Source of the DNA: Ascidia mentula
Lineage: Eukaryota; Chordata; Ascidiacea; Phlebobranchia; Ascidiidae
DNA: 64,000 bases
Direction of reading: 5' to 3'
Assembly: GCA_947561715.1 (NCBI GenBank)
Contig: OX387202.1
Coordinates: 13,095,001-13,159,000 of the forward strand
Each line of letters starts with the position of its first letter. The first letter of the stretch is position 1. This document shows, piece after piece, positions 1-10,406 of the stretch. Made by a program: the position numbers and the translations under genes. The notes under the pieces were generated by a model that made no database searches, was not told the origin of the DNA, and saw only the letters and a list, made by a program, of their open reading frames with translations.

Positions 1-28
1 CGGCGTGTTCAGAACTAGGCCAGGGAAA

Positions 29-50
29 ACATGCGTGTTGCCACGCATGT
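29..50. other. 9-bp perfect inverted repeat (hairpin)
   Basis: ACATGCGTG, then the four bases TTGC, then CACGCATGT. The same hairpin lies at 9511-9532. A third occurrence near 20907 stops inside the right arm, where the sequence switches to unrelated DNA, so this structure marks a rearrangement breakpoint. Confidence 0.6.
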
Positions 51-287
51 CCCTTCCTTGTAAAGATTGATAGTTTCTATCCGAAATCCAATGTCGTCTT
101 GGCGTTAAATTGTTGTGCTGTGAATCGAGTTGAGTCGGCTGATTGTTTAACTGATTATCGTCTGTTTTTTTTTTCGTCGTGTTCTCAAGCCGTCACGGTG
201 GTTTCTTTTTCTGTGTAAAATGAAAAACTGGCAGTAAAATGTTCAAAAGGAACGCATGCATATTTACAAGAATGTCCGATTTATTAA

Positions 288-632
288 TTAACCACGTCCG
301 GGTAACTGAGGATATAAGCGTTGGCCTATTCGCTTAGAGTTTCCACTACGGGTGGATAATTCGTAGTCCGTAATATCATTTACAGCATTGTCCGACTCCT
401 CAGGCGGTTGGTTAGGTGCAGTTCTATAATTGCGGACTTTATCTCCAATGGCATTCCAAACTATGGGAACATAATACTTAGATGCCCAGAATGTCAAAAC
501 TCCACCCCATATCAAAGCTAAAAAGAAGAATATCGTAAAAATACCACATAGGATGGGGTTTGTAATCTCACTGATGGCTGAGATAAAAACATTTGTTACC
601 ACGTTCTGTGCAGTCTTGGCAACGTAACCCAT
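288..632 (-). CDS. Unrecognised small single-TM protein or last exon (copy 1)
   Basis: An open frame of 114 codons runs from an ATG at 632 to the stop at 288. It is open a further 16 codons upstream without another ATG, so this may be the last exon of a longer gene. A strongly hydrophobic segment rich in I, L, F and W (about residues 29-52, ILCGIFTIFFFLALIWGG) is a likely membrane helix. It is followed by a polar, Pro-rich tail (NQPPEES) and a basic C-terminus. A possible upstream exon lies at about 826-930 on the same strand, with a donor at 825/826. The second copy differs by only a few residues, so conservation cannot be judged. I do not recognise the family. Confidence 0.4.
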   Translation of the reverse strand: MGYVAKTAQNVVTNVFISAISEITNPILCGIFTIFFFLALIWGGVLTFWASKYYVPIVWNAIGDKVRNYRTAPNQPPEESDNAVNDITDYELSTRSGNSKRIGQRLYPQLPGRG

Positions 633-924
633 GTCGGCGTCTACGTTAGACTTAAGATTAGAATTAATAAAATGATACAACTTGTCGTGCGTCAGTCGTG
701 GTTATAGAGCAAAGATTCATTCTCTATTATCCACCACGAAATTTTCTCCTAAACAAGTAAAATTTCGTGAGAACCACACAATACAATGCAATAGAACATT
801 ACAGAAATAAACGGAACAAACCAACCTGGTAAGAGCAATTGTGATCACGTCGGGCAAGTTCACCAGTGCAGCGTACCAATTGATTCCTTCGGCTTGCTGC
901 TGTGCTAAAGCTGAAGTCTGCTTG

Positions 925-1244
925 CGTGTTCTTGTTGTATAGGTTACTAAGTTTGCCTCCGTGGTAGACTTGTTTATTAATTGAAAGGCACGGTTGCAAT
1001 ACCAGGTGGCTTAAGTTTAATTTGTTTCAAGCGCGTTTAACACGTGACTGAATTGCAGCGAATTAACTATTAAAAGAACGTACGAACGTTTACAGCGCGA
1101 TTGGAATCAGCAGCTTATTTTTAACTCTGCAGGAAGGCTTACCTCCGCCTGCATCCTTTCCGTCTAGTGTTCCAGTGTTGAAATTTCAGGAAACATGCGG
1201 CGTGTTCAGTGCAGCACTGTGTTGTTGATTTGGACCACACAAAA
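925..1244 (+). promoter_or_regulatory. GNAT promoter/leader module, copy 1
   Basis: About 300 bp immediately upstream of the plus-strand GNAT start, repeated in front of every plus-strand copy of this gene. It contains a CACGTG E-box (1041-1046), a GC-richer stretch around the GGAAGGCTTACCTCCGCC region (1131-1150), a possible splice acceptor ending TTTCAG (about 1189) and another ending GTTCAG (about 1209). An upstream ATG at 1195 opens a 21-codon ORF ending at 1260, overlapping the GNAT ATG in another frame. Promoter function is inferred from its consistent linkage. Confidence 0.45.
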
Positions 1245-1940
1245 ATGTCGAGTTGGTTAATAAAACAACTCAATGCAAGTCACTTGCCTAAAGTATTGTG
1301 TTTTTTGGAGGAGTTTTATACGAAGAAGGAAGTGATTCATAAACTTGCCGCAATACCGTACGAAGTTTATGTTCCTTATCATGGCGAAATCGCAAAATCT
1401 TCTATTAAACAAGAAACTTGTCTGGGATGTTTTGATAAAAACGGTTCATTGGTTGGAGTGACAATGGGACGGATTTTCGAAAAATATGTATCAAAAACAG
1501 AGTCTACAATTGTTCCTGCAAATATGGAGAAAGGAACGTTGATAAGATTAATGGGAGTTGCAAAGTTTTTGGACAGCCTGGAAGAAGAATTTTTCTCGAA
1601 GTTAAAGGCACCTTCGTTTGCTGTGGTTGGCCCCACCTGTATTGCACCAGACCATCAAAACTTAGGTATTAGTCCCCACTTAGTTTCACAATTGGAAGAC
1701 TTATTACGAAGCAAAGATTGTGACCTTGCTGTTTTAACTACAATAATCGACAAATCTGCTCGTTTGGTGCAGTTGTCGGGCTACAATCTGGTAAAGTCAA
1801 GAAAATTGAAGGATTGCTTCACTGCAGGAAATCTCAAAGTGTTTCCGAATGCAGTTGAACACGCCACAGAAGCTAGGTTTTTTTACAAAATACTGAATCG
1901 TGGCAAGCAATCACAAGAAGATATATCTTCATATTTCTAA
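1245..1940 (+). CDS. GNAT-fold N-acetyltransferase, plus-strand lineage, copy 1
   Basis: Intronless frame of 231 codons from ATG 1245. It resembles the GNAT superfamily, nearest in style to arylalkylamine/dopamine N-acetyltransferase-like proteins of invertebrates, which move acetyl from acetyl-CoA to an amine in the cytosol. The hydrophobic strand before motif A (about 126-134) leads into CIAPD and then N-L-G-I-S (139-143). The last position is normally Gly in the pyrophosphate-binding Q/R-x-x-G-x-G/A loop and is Gly in the minus-strand relatives, so CoA binding may be altered. A motif-B-like SGYNLV follows near 178-183. The frame is open 12 codons upstream of this ATG without another ATG. 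It faces a related gene at 2889-3683 tail to tail. Substrate unknown. Confidence 0.72.
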   Translation: MSSWLIKQLNASHLPKVLCFLEEFYTKKEVIHKLAAIPYEVYVPYHGEIAKSSIKQETCLGCFDKNGSLVGVTMGRIFEKYVSKTESTIVPANMEKGTLIRLMGVAKFLDSLEEEFFSKLKAPSFAVVGPTCIAPDHQNLGISPHLVSQLEDLLRSKDCDLAVLTTIIDKSARLVQLSGYNLVKSRKLKDCFTAGNLKVFPNAVEHATEARFFYKILNRGKQSQEDISSYF

Positions 1941-2746
1941 AAAACTTTGCCAATTTGTCATTTGATAGTGAAATACAAAACTGATCCATTCTTGTTCCGC
2001 ATTGTATGCCACGGGCGGGAATGAGTACGAACTACCTGCTTATTTACATGTAAACATAACTTTCCGTTTTCTGTAGCCTTTTTTTGTTGTTTTTTGTTTG
2101 TTGTGTAATTTGATTGGTAATGTTAAGTAAATTTTGGTTGCTGATTTTTTGTATGTGTTGTTTCACACCCATTTCTTCATTTAAACACCTTAGTAGCCTT
2201 TATCATCAGAACTACAGGTGATGGTTTTTTAACAGGGGTTTGTGAATACAGAAAGGTTGGAAATTACTTTACAAAGGATCGCTGGCAATTTGTGGTTTAG
2301 TTATGGATCGCACGAGAAACAAAACGGGAGAAAACTTCACTTGATCTGCAAGATATAGTTTATCGTATATACTTTCAGAACCTTCTGCTTTTTATATTCC
2401 CTCTTCAAAAGTAATGACGAAACCTTCGGGGTGGAAATCATTTAGCACAGGGTTTTCTAAACTGCCTGAAACGCGCGGCACACTGATGTGCATTAAACGG
2501 GTGTTTCATAAATCTATACATTACGTATAAGCGTTGTCTATTGTCATCGACTTTATTACTGGATGCTAAATTTCGGCCATCGGACAATCAGTCTCTAGTT
2601 TTTAACCTAAACAAGCCCATACTTTACATTAAACGCTGTTGCTTGACTGCATCGATAATTGCCTGCAGTGTTGCTTCAAGTTATAGTTCTTAACTCGTTG
2701 TAAAACATTTAAACAAGAAAGCACGCAAGTCTAAAACAAACACACT
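1941..2746. other. Intergenic between convergent GNAT genes
   Basis: AT-rich sequence with T-rich runs (2080-2110) and no convincing ORF. It contains the 3' UTRs of both convergent GNAT genes. The equivalents are at 11423-12228 and 26593-27371. Confidence 0.5.
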
Positions 2747-2752
2747 TTTATT
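2747..2752 (-). terminator. Polyadenylation signal for the minus-strand GNAT gene
   Basis: TTTATT on the plus strand reads AATAAA on the minus strand, about 140 bp past the stop at 2889. The same hexamer lies at 12229-12234 and 27372-27377 in the other copies. Confidence 0.5.
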
Positions 2753-2888
2753 TTACATTTCTCGAAAACATGAGCACGCGTAAGGGAATCCTAACTATAC
2801 ACATAACAATAACACCATGGCACACAATACGCACCAAGAATTGATCAGTTTTATGTTCCACTATCAAATCACAAATTGCCAAAGTTTT

Positions 2889-3683
2889 TTAGAAATAGGA
2901 AGATATATCTTCCTGTGATTGCTTGCCACGATTCAGTATTTTGTAATAGAAACCAGCTTCTGTGGCGTGTTCAACTGCATTCGGAAACACTTTGAGATTT
3001 CCTGCAGTGAAGCAATCCTTGTATTTTCTTGACTTTACCAGCTTGTAGCCCGACAACTGCATCAAACGCGCAGATATGTCGGTTATTGTAATACAAACAG
3101 CAAGGTCACAATCTTTGCTTCGTAATAAATCTTCCAATTGTAAGATCAACTGGCGCCCAATGCCTAAGTTATGATAGTCTGGTGCAATACAGATGGGGCC
3201 AACCACAGCAAACGACGGTACCTTTAACTTCACACAGAATTCTTCATCCAAACTGTCGAAAAACTTTGCAGCTCCCATTAATCTTTTCAATGTTCCATTG
3301 TCTATATTTGCAGGAACGACTACAGACTCAGTTTCTGATACATATTTTTCGAAAATCCGTCCCATTGTAACTCCAACTAATGAACCGTTTTTATCAAAAC
3401 ATCCCAGACAAGTTTCTTGTTTAATGGAAGATTTTGCGATTTCTCTATGATAAGGAACATAAACTTCGTACGGTATTGCGGCTAGTTTATGAACCACTTC
3501 CTTCTTCGTATAAAACTCCTCCAAAAAACACAATACTTTAGGCAAGTGACTTGCATTGAGTTGTTTTATTAACCAACTCGACATTTTTGTTGGGTCCAAA
3601 TCAACACTATAGTGCGCCACTGCCAATGTTAGTAACTGAATGTTCACAATATTCGAGTGATGTAGTTTCCCACAAGTGCACAT
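2889..3683 (-). CDS. GNAT-fold N-acetyltransferase, minus-strand lineage, copy 1
   Basis: Frame of 264 codons from ATG 3683, or 231 codons from the internal ATG at 3584 that aligns with the plus-strand paralogues. The extra 33 residues are in frame and begin with MCTCGKL. Motif A is canonical here: CIAPDYHNLGIGRQL with N-L-G-I-G at residues 139-143 of the short form, followed by SGYKLV. These fit an active acetyl-CoA-dependent N-acetyltransferase, arylalkylamine type by resemblance. It is convergent with the copy at 1245-1940 and clearly paralogous, so the two form a large inverted repeat. A possible acceptor (CTTTTTCCAG) lies just upstream of the first ATG, so an upstream exon is possible. 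Substrate unknown. Confidence 0.73.
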   Translation of the reverse strand: MCTCGKLHHSNIVNIQLLTLAVAHYSVDLDPTKMSSWLIKQLNASHLPKVLCFLEEFYTKKEVVHKLAAIPYEVYVPYHREIAKSSIKQETCLGCFDKNGSLVGVTMGRIFEKYVSETESVVVPANIDNGTLKRLMGAAKFFDSLDEEFCVKLKVPSFAVVGPICIAPDYHNLGIGRQLILQLEDLLRSKDCDLAVCITITDISARLMQLSGYKLVKSRKYKDCFTAGNLKVFPNAVEHATEAGFYYKILNRGKQSQEDISSYF

Positions 3684-4588
3684 TGGCTTTGATCACATTT
3701 CCTGGAAAAAGTTGTCAGGACATCCAATGCATCATGTACACAATACGCACCAACCGTCCACCAAATATTGAACTTTTCTAAAAAGACAAAAACGATTACA
3801 GTCATAATTGCGGAGGTAACATACAGGCGCTTACATAACATTTTTCATACTTAGATTTACACAACATATGATAATGAATCACGCAGCTTACACCACAATA
3901 AATCTAATGGGTTACATGAAAAAAGGTTTCGAAAGCTTTAGTATAATTCATTGGTACACAAACTGTGGGACATGAACTTTTTTATCCGGCCACGGAGGTT
4001 AACCGTTACTCTATAGGACGCATATTGGTTTTTCTATGAAAATTAGTTTTGGTGCTGGGAAATGCCCACCGTGTAGACCTGTGTCACAATGCAAAGTTAT
4101 GCATCACCAAGCAAAGCAGTGACGCAATTGAGTTAAATTTACGGTTGAATGAGCGCACATGTGCGTGCTGTTGTCATGGCGAATTTTAAGGTGTTTGGGG
4201 CAGTTTTAGTGGGGTTTTGGGCTATTCCAATTAGGTAGTAACTTGCTGGTGGGTGCTGCTGAAAATTATGTTGAAAATGGAGCAAAAAAATCAGGCTGTA
4301 TTTATGGAAAAATGAATCGTTTAAGTGTCCAATCATTTGTGATTTTATGAAAGATCCATTTCATATCTACAAAGTTTGATTAAAATTAGTCTCCGAAAAA
4401 AAGGTTTAGCCAACCCCCTAGGGCCATTTGCCCCCCTAGTTACTCAGTATTTTGGTTAAAAGAGCAACAAAAAATGGAACTGGATTTTGCAGAAAAATGA
4501 ATCGTTCAACAACCCACTCATTTGCATTTTTTTGTAAGTTCCAACTCTTCTCTATGCGATGGCATCAAATTTAGTTGCTGAAAAAGTG
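3684..4588. other. Intergenic region
   Basis: AT-rich; no ORF on either strand looks like a real gene. The same block is repeated at 13166-14070 and about 28196-29087 with few changes. Confidence 0.4.
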
Positions 4589-4834
4589 TCAAAGCCCTCC
4601 CCCAAGGGCTGGGTATACTCCCCTGTTGGTCATATGATCTTCCAGGAGGCCCAACAAGTCCTTACTCTGTACAGTCTCATCCAGGAGCAAATTTTTTTTT
4701 TCAACTTTGTAGAATTTTAGGTCCCTATGTAAGTCACAAGACCCATCAACGGTCATTGGGAAACAAGCGGAACAGTCGCTAGATGCATTACAGCCGAGGG
4801 CCTTGAACACAGGATTCCCCAATCTAATACCCAT
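4589..4834 (-). CDS. Hypothetical 81-residue ORF, copy 1
   Basis: Opens at a true ATG (4834) and runs 81 codons. It has a Cys cluster (about residues 15-33: C-N-A-S-S-D-C-S-A-C-F-P with one more Cys) and an acidic/leucine-rich second half (SKDLLGLLEDH). It is kept open in three duplicated copies (also 14071-14316 and 29088-29333), but these are too similar for that to prove selection. No family recognised; it could be a chance frame or an old exon. Confidence 0.2.
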   Translation of the reverse strand: MGIRLGNPVFKALGCNASSDCSACFPMTVDGSCDLHRDLKFYKVEKKNLLLDETVQSKDLLGLLEDHMTNRGVYPALGGGL

Positions 4835-6195
4835 ATAGGTCCTATACTGGTTTTAAAATTACAACCTTAATTTTAATCTCTCGTGTTACAGTATGGTATA
4901 AAAAATGTGTTGTGATCTTAAATTAGCTACAACTTTTTCTTGAAACTTTGGAGCACGCAGTGAAACTTTTGGAGCCCATATTTAAAAACAAACTAATTTT
5001 GGTCACAGAATAATAAAATTTAAAGATCACTGAAGTGCTTTCGTATGTAGTAAGTAACACTTTAGTGTTTTGCAAATGAAGCTCTGCTCCAGCACAATTA
5101 GGTATTTAAAATTTCTCTGGACACTGGAGTGTTGCACCCGCGCGTTTGAAAACACACAGGTCGAAACAGTGCGTGTACACACCCTGTCTGCAGCTCGCCA
5201 ATATTATGGCTTTTTTGCACATGTATTTCACTTGTCATTGCTACGCAACAAATAAACCAAAATGGTAAACGCTCTCTGGCGCCACCCGCCCTTGCAGCGA
5301 TAAATGCAATAGGTCGCGCTTAACTAGCTTAGGCCTAGAGTTGCTTAGTGGACCACACTTTAGAGTTTATTTTCTGCCTTTAAGGAAAATTAGCCTCGGG
5401 CCAACAGACCCGGCTAAATGGTACTTTCTTCGGTAATATAATATTCTTAGTCGTTCTGATCAAAATATGTGAATTTCTTGAAGCCTTGTGAATCCAAACA
5501 GTATACGTTACAGAGTTAGCATTGTATTGAGCATCACATGGAATTCGCATGAAATAGAATCGGACTAGAATGACCAAAACACCAGACTGCAACGCAGACA
5601 GCCAAGAGCAGAGGAAACGATTCACACTATCTTATGAACTATTGACGGTTCACATGGGAAACAGGATTTGCTTGAAATTTAGCTTGGTAAATAATTGGAT
5701 CTTGGACACTTCTATCTTGAATTTATGGATATTAATGTAACGTTAGGCTACTTCCTCTCTACGTAAAGAAGCCATCGGAATAACAAGCTAAGGCGTGTTT
5801 GTATTGTTCCTTTAAGTTTACGTGATAAGTACATAAGTAAGTACCGGAATAGCAGCGGACAGAGGCAGTAACAGGTAGGCCCAGCAGCGTTTTGCAATTC
5901 AGGTGAAAAATATTAAACATTGTTAATCTGTAATAACCAAAAATATTTTTAAAATTTTATCTATTAGTCGAAAAGACGCTTAATGACGTTGACAAATTTG
6001 GTGCAAACAAAATTCCAATCCATTGTTTACATTCAAAATTCGAAAACCGAAAGATCACAACATTAAAGTCCAAAAAATAACGCCCAGCGGCAAAAGGTTT
6101 ATGCAGTTTCCGTATTTCAGACATCACGTTCATATGCATATGCGTACAATGTCACCCATTGAAGAGACGAATAAACACAACAATCACATAAATAC
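4835..6195. other. Intergenic region; 3' part is SLC17 intron-like
   Basis: No supportable gene. About 5917-6180 matches 20040-20275, where it adjoins an SLC17 exon-4 relic. It is therefore probably old SLC17 intron 3, and exon 4 has been lost here by a breakpoint near 5917. Confidence 0.4.
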
Positions 6196-7669
6196 CTGGA
6201 AAAATCCGGTTAAGGTCCTCAGGACCACAAGGAGGCCGAAACTAGAGTGAGCTGCTGGGGGAATGCAGACCGTGAATAATCCTGAAAACATCATGGCTAA
6301 ACCCATAACTCGTTTAAACCCGAAGCGCCTTGACATCCATGGACCGAGGATGTTGTTGCAGGAATTTAAGTTGACATCCATGGACCGTAGAAGAAGCAGC
6401 CGAGCAGAAGTCCTTGTTGTGCTGCGTCCCAATTGAAAATGCCGTTCTAAAAATATCATGCAGTAGGTTCGGTTGTATATTGCACCACAAACCAGTTCAA
6501 TTCAATGTTGATACTTTCACTATCGAAACTGTTGACATTTTGTACCATACGTACTTTCCTTAATGAATTGAAAGGCATGAAACAAACCCAGCAGAACAGA
6601 TGAACCATACTTAAATTCAATGCGGATTCGTCGATTTTAGGTGTAGAAATATATATGCTTGATATAAGTAACACCTTTTGCTAGGTGTAAAAATCAAACT
6701 GAATATGTGTACTTGGCAAACCTGAAACGTATATTGGCCAAAATACAGTGCTGATAATTAAAACATCTACTTTTTGTATGCAACTAACTTATGTCATCGA
6801 CATATTTTTCCTTTACGTCATAGCAATTTTTTCCCAACGGGGCGGTATAGAGTAAGTATACATTGGTGTAGTGCAATTAAACAATGCGACGGCACTGCAA
6901 CTGAAAGAGGGAGAGAGAGCCGCCTTTCTGCCCTTCTGTTGTTACTTCCCTTCATCATTTCCTTGCATCAATGAACAAAGGAAAGTATGGTGCGACATGG
7001 CAGCTCTAACGAATAGGTCGCTTTGCCTAGCATCTGCTTTTACAAACACTACTTTTTATGTTTGGTCTGTAGTTATATTATATCGACCCAGTACGATACG
7101 TATGCTGGCATGCAAGCGCGAATATTTCGTTCAAAATGGGTAAAGAACCAAAGGCATTTGCCTTAACACAAGCAAAAAATACACTGCCAACAACCTTGCA
7201 TACAGTTATAAGAAATCATTAATTCTCGTTTAATCTATGCGCCCGTCAGCTATACAATACTTTCAATATTCTAAAATTGAGATCAAATGCAAAAGCATTC
7301 TTACAGAAAACGACTCGCCTCTGCTTGCGTTTTGTCCTCGGTTCGGGCATTCCGAGGTTAAATTCTGCTGGTGTTCCTTGGCTTCGTGCGTTGTCGAGTT
7401 TACCATGGCTACAATGGCCACACTCAAGCAGCTGCGGACGGCGTAGACATTGAACATGGCTGAAAAGCACATGACGGCTAGCACGTGTCGCACTTTCAAG
7501 TAACATCCCTGTAAAACCCAACCGTTTCAAAACTACTTGGCTTTAAGAGGTAAAAAAACATGCTTACATCGTTTTTGGCCTCAAGATTAACGGCGTATTC
7601 GACGGTGACGTCATTTGCTTCGGTTAGTTTGCTGCCTTCTTGGATGTTTGCTTTGGTGTCGGCGTCCAT
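6196..7669 (-). pseudogene. SLC17 transporter relic, exons 1-3 only (copy 1)
   Basis: Exon 1 is 7669-7568 (intact ATG, 34 codons), exon 2 is 7508-7305 (68 codons, with the TM1-type YAVRSCLSVAIVAMV motif) and exon 3 is 6446-6196. All have good GT-AG borders and match the functional genes at 32.8 and 37.9 kb. Exon 3 is 251 bp instead of 234. A local duplication of the CCATGGATGTCAA segment after the FFYG codons adds 17 bp net, shifts the frame and introduces a stop. Exons 4-9 are absent. A transcript could encode only a short N-terminal fragment with one or two TM helices. Confidence 0.85.
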
Positions 7670-8408
7670 GTTCAACTGACTAACTTTCAGCACGCCTCAA
7701 ACACTTTTGTGCACGCTACATAGCAAAAGCTACTGATGCAAAGCTACTGACGTGACATTCAGCGATGGTTCATTGCCTTTGCCGCCTTTTTTATCTGCCG
7801 CAAATAAATGTTGTCGTCTCTTCAAACTAAGTCTTTGTACCGCAAAATAACAGGCACCAATGTGGACATATTGTGGCGAGGTTAGAAAAGCTTAATGTTT
7901 GACGCTGTTTGCACGTTGGCGCGCAGCGTCGTTGTTTTGTTTATATCAATGGTTCCCAACCTAAATTCTGTTGAGTAATACTTCAAAGTCATGTACAGTT
8001 GCCACGAGCCACCTATTCATTTAATTAAACACAAATTATGGTACAAATGAGTAACATCTTTTCCAGCCTTTCCGATGGAAACCCCTTCTTAGTTATAAAG
8101 CAAACATTGGTGTTCGTGGGCGACTAATATGCGATGGTCACATCGGCTGCACACATTTAGCTCTTGAGGCCTTGCAGAAACACCAATAGTGAAGTAGTTG
8201 TGCTTGCGTGATATAATAAACATCGGATCAAACATAAAACGTGTGTTAATGTGGAGCAATTGCTGGGTAAAGCAGCACAAATCATCAAAGCCGGCATGAC
8301 AATGGCACAATGCGACAGTTTGTTCTAAAACATACAGGACATGGGGGGTGCAGCGTACCAATTGATTCCTTCGGCTTGCTGCTGTGCTAAAGCTGAAGTC
8401 TGCTTGCG
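7670..8408. other. Region upstream of SLC17 relic with dispersed segment
   Basis: No complete gene. About 8230-8327 holds a segment present four times in the window (also about 17640-17728, 23460-23544 and 25436-25523). Read on the plus strand it gives QLLGKAAQIIKAGMTMAQC followed by a stop. At 8335-8408 it joins a piece of the GNAT leader flank. Confidence 0.4.
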
Positions 8409-9162
8409 GGTTTGTAACGTAATTTTACGTTACATATCAACGTTGCATTTATGGAAGTAGGTTGCATGGCCAGTATGTCATTGTTCGGAATTTCTCATCA
8501 TTTGGTTTGGGTAAAGTCATAAGTAGGTCGTCTTGCCAGGCGTGTTCATTTCAAAGTGTAGCGATAGCAACGGTTGTGTATTCACGTGATTTGTGTCCTA
8601 TGTGTCCTTTCCAACTGTTTCTCAACTGTTTTGGTGTCATATTAATGTGTAGTTTCCAAGCAACTGTTGCGTTGTCAAGTGATTTCATTGGCTAGTTTGA
8701 AGTGTTTGGTTTGGTAGCTTAGAGACGTTAGACGTTTTTCTTGTGTGACTGTCCTGTATCGTCTTTCAAACGACCTGTCTTTGTTAAACTGTCCGCTGAC
8801 CGTTGGTCTTTTGTATTCTCGCTTCATATAATGGGTGTGCGTGGTTTGCAGTGTGAGTTAGTAGTTACTATTTTGTGATTCGGTTTTGTTCAACTCTGTC
8901 TGGACGTTTGGGCGTAAATTCACTCAGTTTGGCGTTGGTATAATTGCGTGTGTTAATCTCATATCCAAAATTGTTCATGGTAAATAAATATTGGTGTAGT
9001 GCTTGCATCGAGAGTTAATTAAAGTCAGGTTAGGAAAACACAACAATTAGAACTCACGTGCGATCTTATGTCAAATGCGTTAATCAAATAGGATTTCCCA
9101 TCAATCATAAATAATTGTTAAGACCCGGATTGAGACTCATATTTGGCATAGTAGGTCGCAAC
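8409..9162. mobile_element. ~755-bp insertion present only in the left unit copy
   Basis: In the other copies the sequence runs directly from the TGCTTGCG flank into TGTTCTTG (for example 17805-17815). Here about 755 bp intervenes. Near its left end is a near-perfect palindrome (GTAACGTAA, TT, TTACGTTAC at about 8415-8434). No transposase ORF, clear terminal inverted repeat or target-site duplication is visible. It may be a non-autonomous element, or ancestral DNA deleted from the other copies. Confidence 0.3.
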
Positions 9163-9494
9163 AGTGTTCTTGCTGTATAGGTTACTAAGTTCGACTCCGT
9201 GGCAGACTTGTTATTAATTGAAAGACACGATTGCAATACCAGATGGCGTAAGTTTAATTTGTTTCAAGCGCGTTTAACACGTGACTGAATTGCAGCGAAT
9301 TAACTATTAAAAGCACATGCGAACGTTTACAGCGCGATGGCGAGAATAACAACAGGGACGAGAGAGGAAAAACGTGGGTGTCCAGCAGGGTATCAGCAGG
9401 TTGATTTTAACTCTGCAGGAAGGCTTAGCTCCGCCTGCATCCTTTCCGTCTAGTGTTCCAGTGTTGAATTTCAGGAAACATGCGGCGTGTTCAG
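9163..9494 (+). promoter_or_regulatory. GNAT-type promoter/leader module without a GNAT gene
   Basis: The same ~300-bp module that precedes the plus-strand GNAT genes, including its CACGTG E-box and GTGTTCAG end. It is followed not by GNAT but by the AACTAGGCCAGGG sequence that starts each 9.48-kb unit. The module near 20488-20892 has the same alternative downstream sequence. Confidence 0.45.
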
Positions 9495-9769
9495 AACTAG
9501 GCCAGGGAAAACATGCGTGTTGCCACGCATGTCCCTTCCTTGTAAAGATTGATAGTTTCTATCCGAAATCCAATGTCGTCTTGTCGTTAAATTGTTGTGC
9601 TGTGAATCGAGTTGAGTCGGCTGATTGTTTAACTGATCATCGTCTGTATTTTTTTTCATCGTGTTCGCAAGCCGTCACGGCGGTTTCTTTTTCTGTGTAA
9701 AATGAAAAACTGGCAGTAAAATGTTCAAAAGGAACGCATGCATATTTACAAGAATGTCCGATTTATTAA

Positions 9770-10114
9770 TTAACTACATCCGGGTAACTGAGGATATAAG
9801 CGTTGGCCTATTCGCTCAGAGTTTCCACTACGGGTGGATAATTCGTAGTCCGTAATATCATTTACAGCATTGTCCGACTCCTCAGGCGGTTGGTTAGGTG
9901 CAGTTCTATAATTGCGGACTTTATCTCCAATGGCATTCCAAACTATGGGAACATAATACTTAGATGCCCAGAATGTCAAAACTCCACCCCATATCAAAGC
10001 TAAAAAGAAGAATATCGTAAAAATACCACATAGGATGGGGTTAGTAATCTCACTGATGGCTGAGATAAAAACATTTGTTACCACGTTCTGTGCAGTCTTG
10101 GCAACGTAACCCAT
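9770..10114 (-). CDS. Unrecognised small single-TM protein (copy 2)
   Basis: Second copy of the 114-codon frame at 288-632, from ATG 10114. It differs at a few residues: Lys to Glu in the NSxRIGQ part, and a changed last two residues (CS for RG). The membrane helix and polar tail are unchanged. The same doubts apply: it may be a last exon, and its family is unrecognised. Confidence 0.38.
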   Translation of the reverse strand: MGYVAKTAQNVVTNVFISAISEITNPILCGIFTIFFFLALIWGGVLTFWASKYYVPIVWNAIGDKVRNYRTAPNQPPEESDNAVNDITDYELSTRSGNSERIGQRLYPQLPGCS

Positions 10115-10406
10115 GTCGGCGTCTACGTTAGACTTAAGATTAGAATTAATAAAATGATACAACTTGTCGTGCGTCAGTCGTGGTTATAGAGCAAAGATTC
10201 ATTCTCTATTATCCACCACGAAATTTTCTCCTAAACAAGTAAAATTTCGTGAGAACCACACAATACAATGCAATAGAACATTACAGAAATAAACGGAACA
10301 AACCAACCTGGTAAGAGCAATTGTGATCACGTCGGGCAAGTTCACCAGTGCAGCGTACCAATTGATTCCTTCGGCTTGCTGCTGTGCTAAAGCTGAAGTC
10401 TGCTTG

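Larger units (their letters stand above)
1..9482. repeat. 9,482-bp segmental duplication unit, left copy
   Basis: The bases from 1 reappear from 9483 with a constant offset of 9482 through at least ~6546/16028, with only scattered single-base differences. Beyond that the copies diverge and indels appear. The unit holds a small TM ORF (minus), a plus-strand GNAT gene, a minus-strand GNAT gene, a short Cys-containing ORF (minus) and SLC17 exons 3-1 (minus). The near-identity suggests a recent duplication or gene conversion; an assembly artefact (unmerged haplotypes) is also possible. The true left edge lies outside the window. Confidence 0.93.

Noticed and set aside
799..999. 66-codon minus-strand frame repeated in two copies
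   Set aside because: Starts without a usable ATG context and ends at a probable splice donor; likely a frame shadow of a possible exon on the same strand.
1379..1636. 85-codon antisense ORF inside GNAT, also in other copies (e.g. 3193-3450)
   Set aside because: A mirror frame of the well-conserved GNAT coding strand; it stays open only because the sense sequence is conserved.
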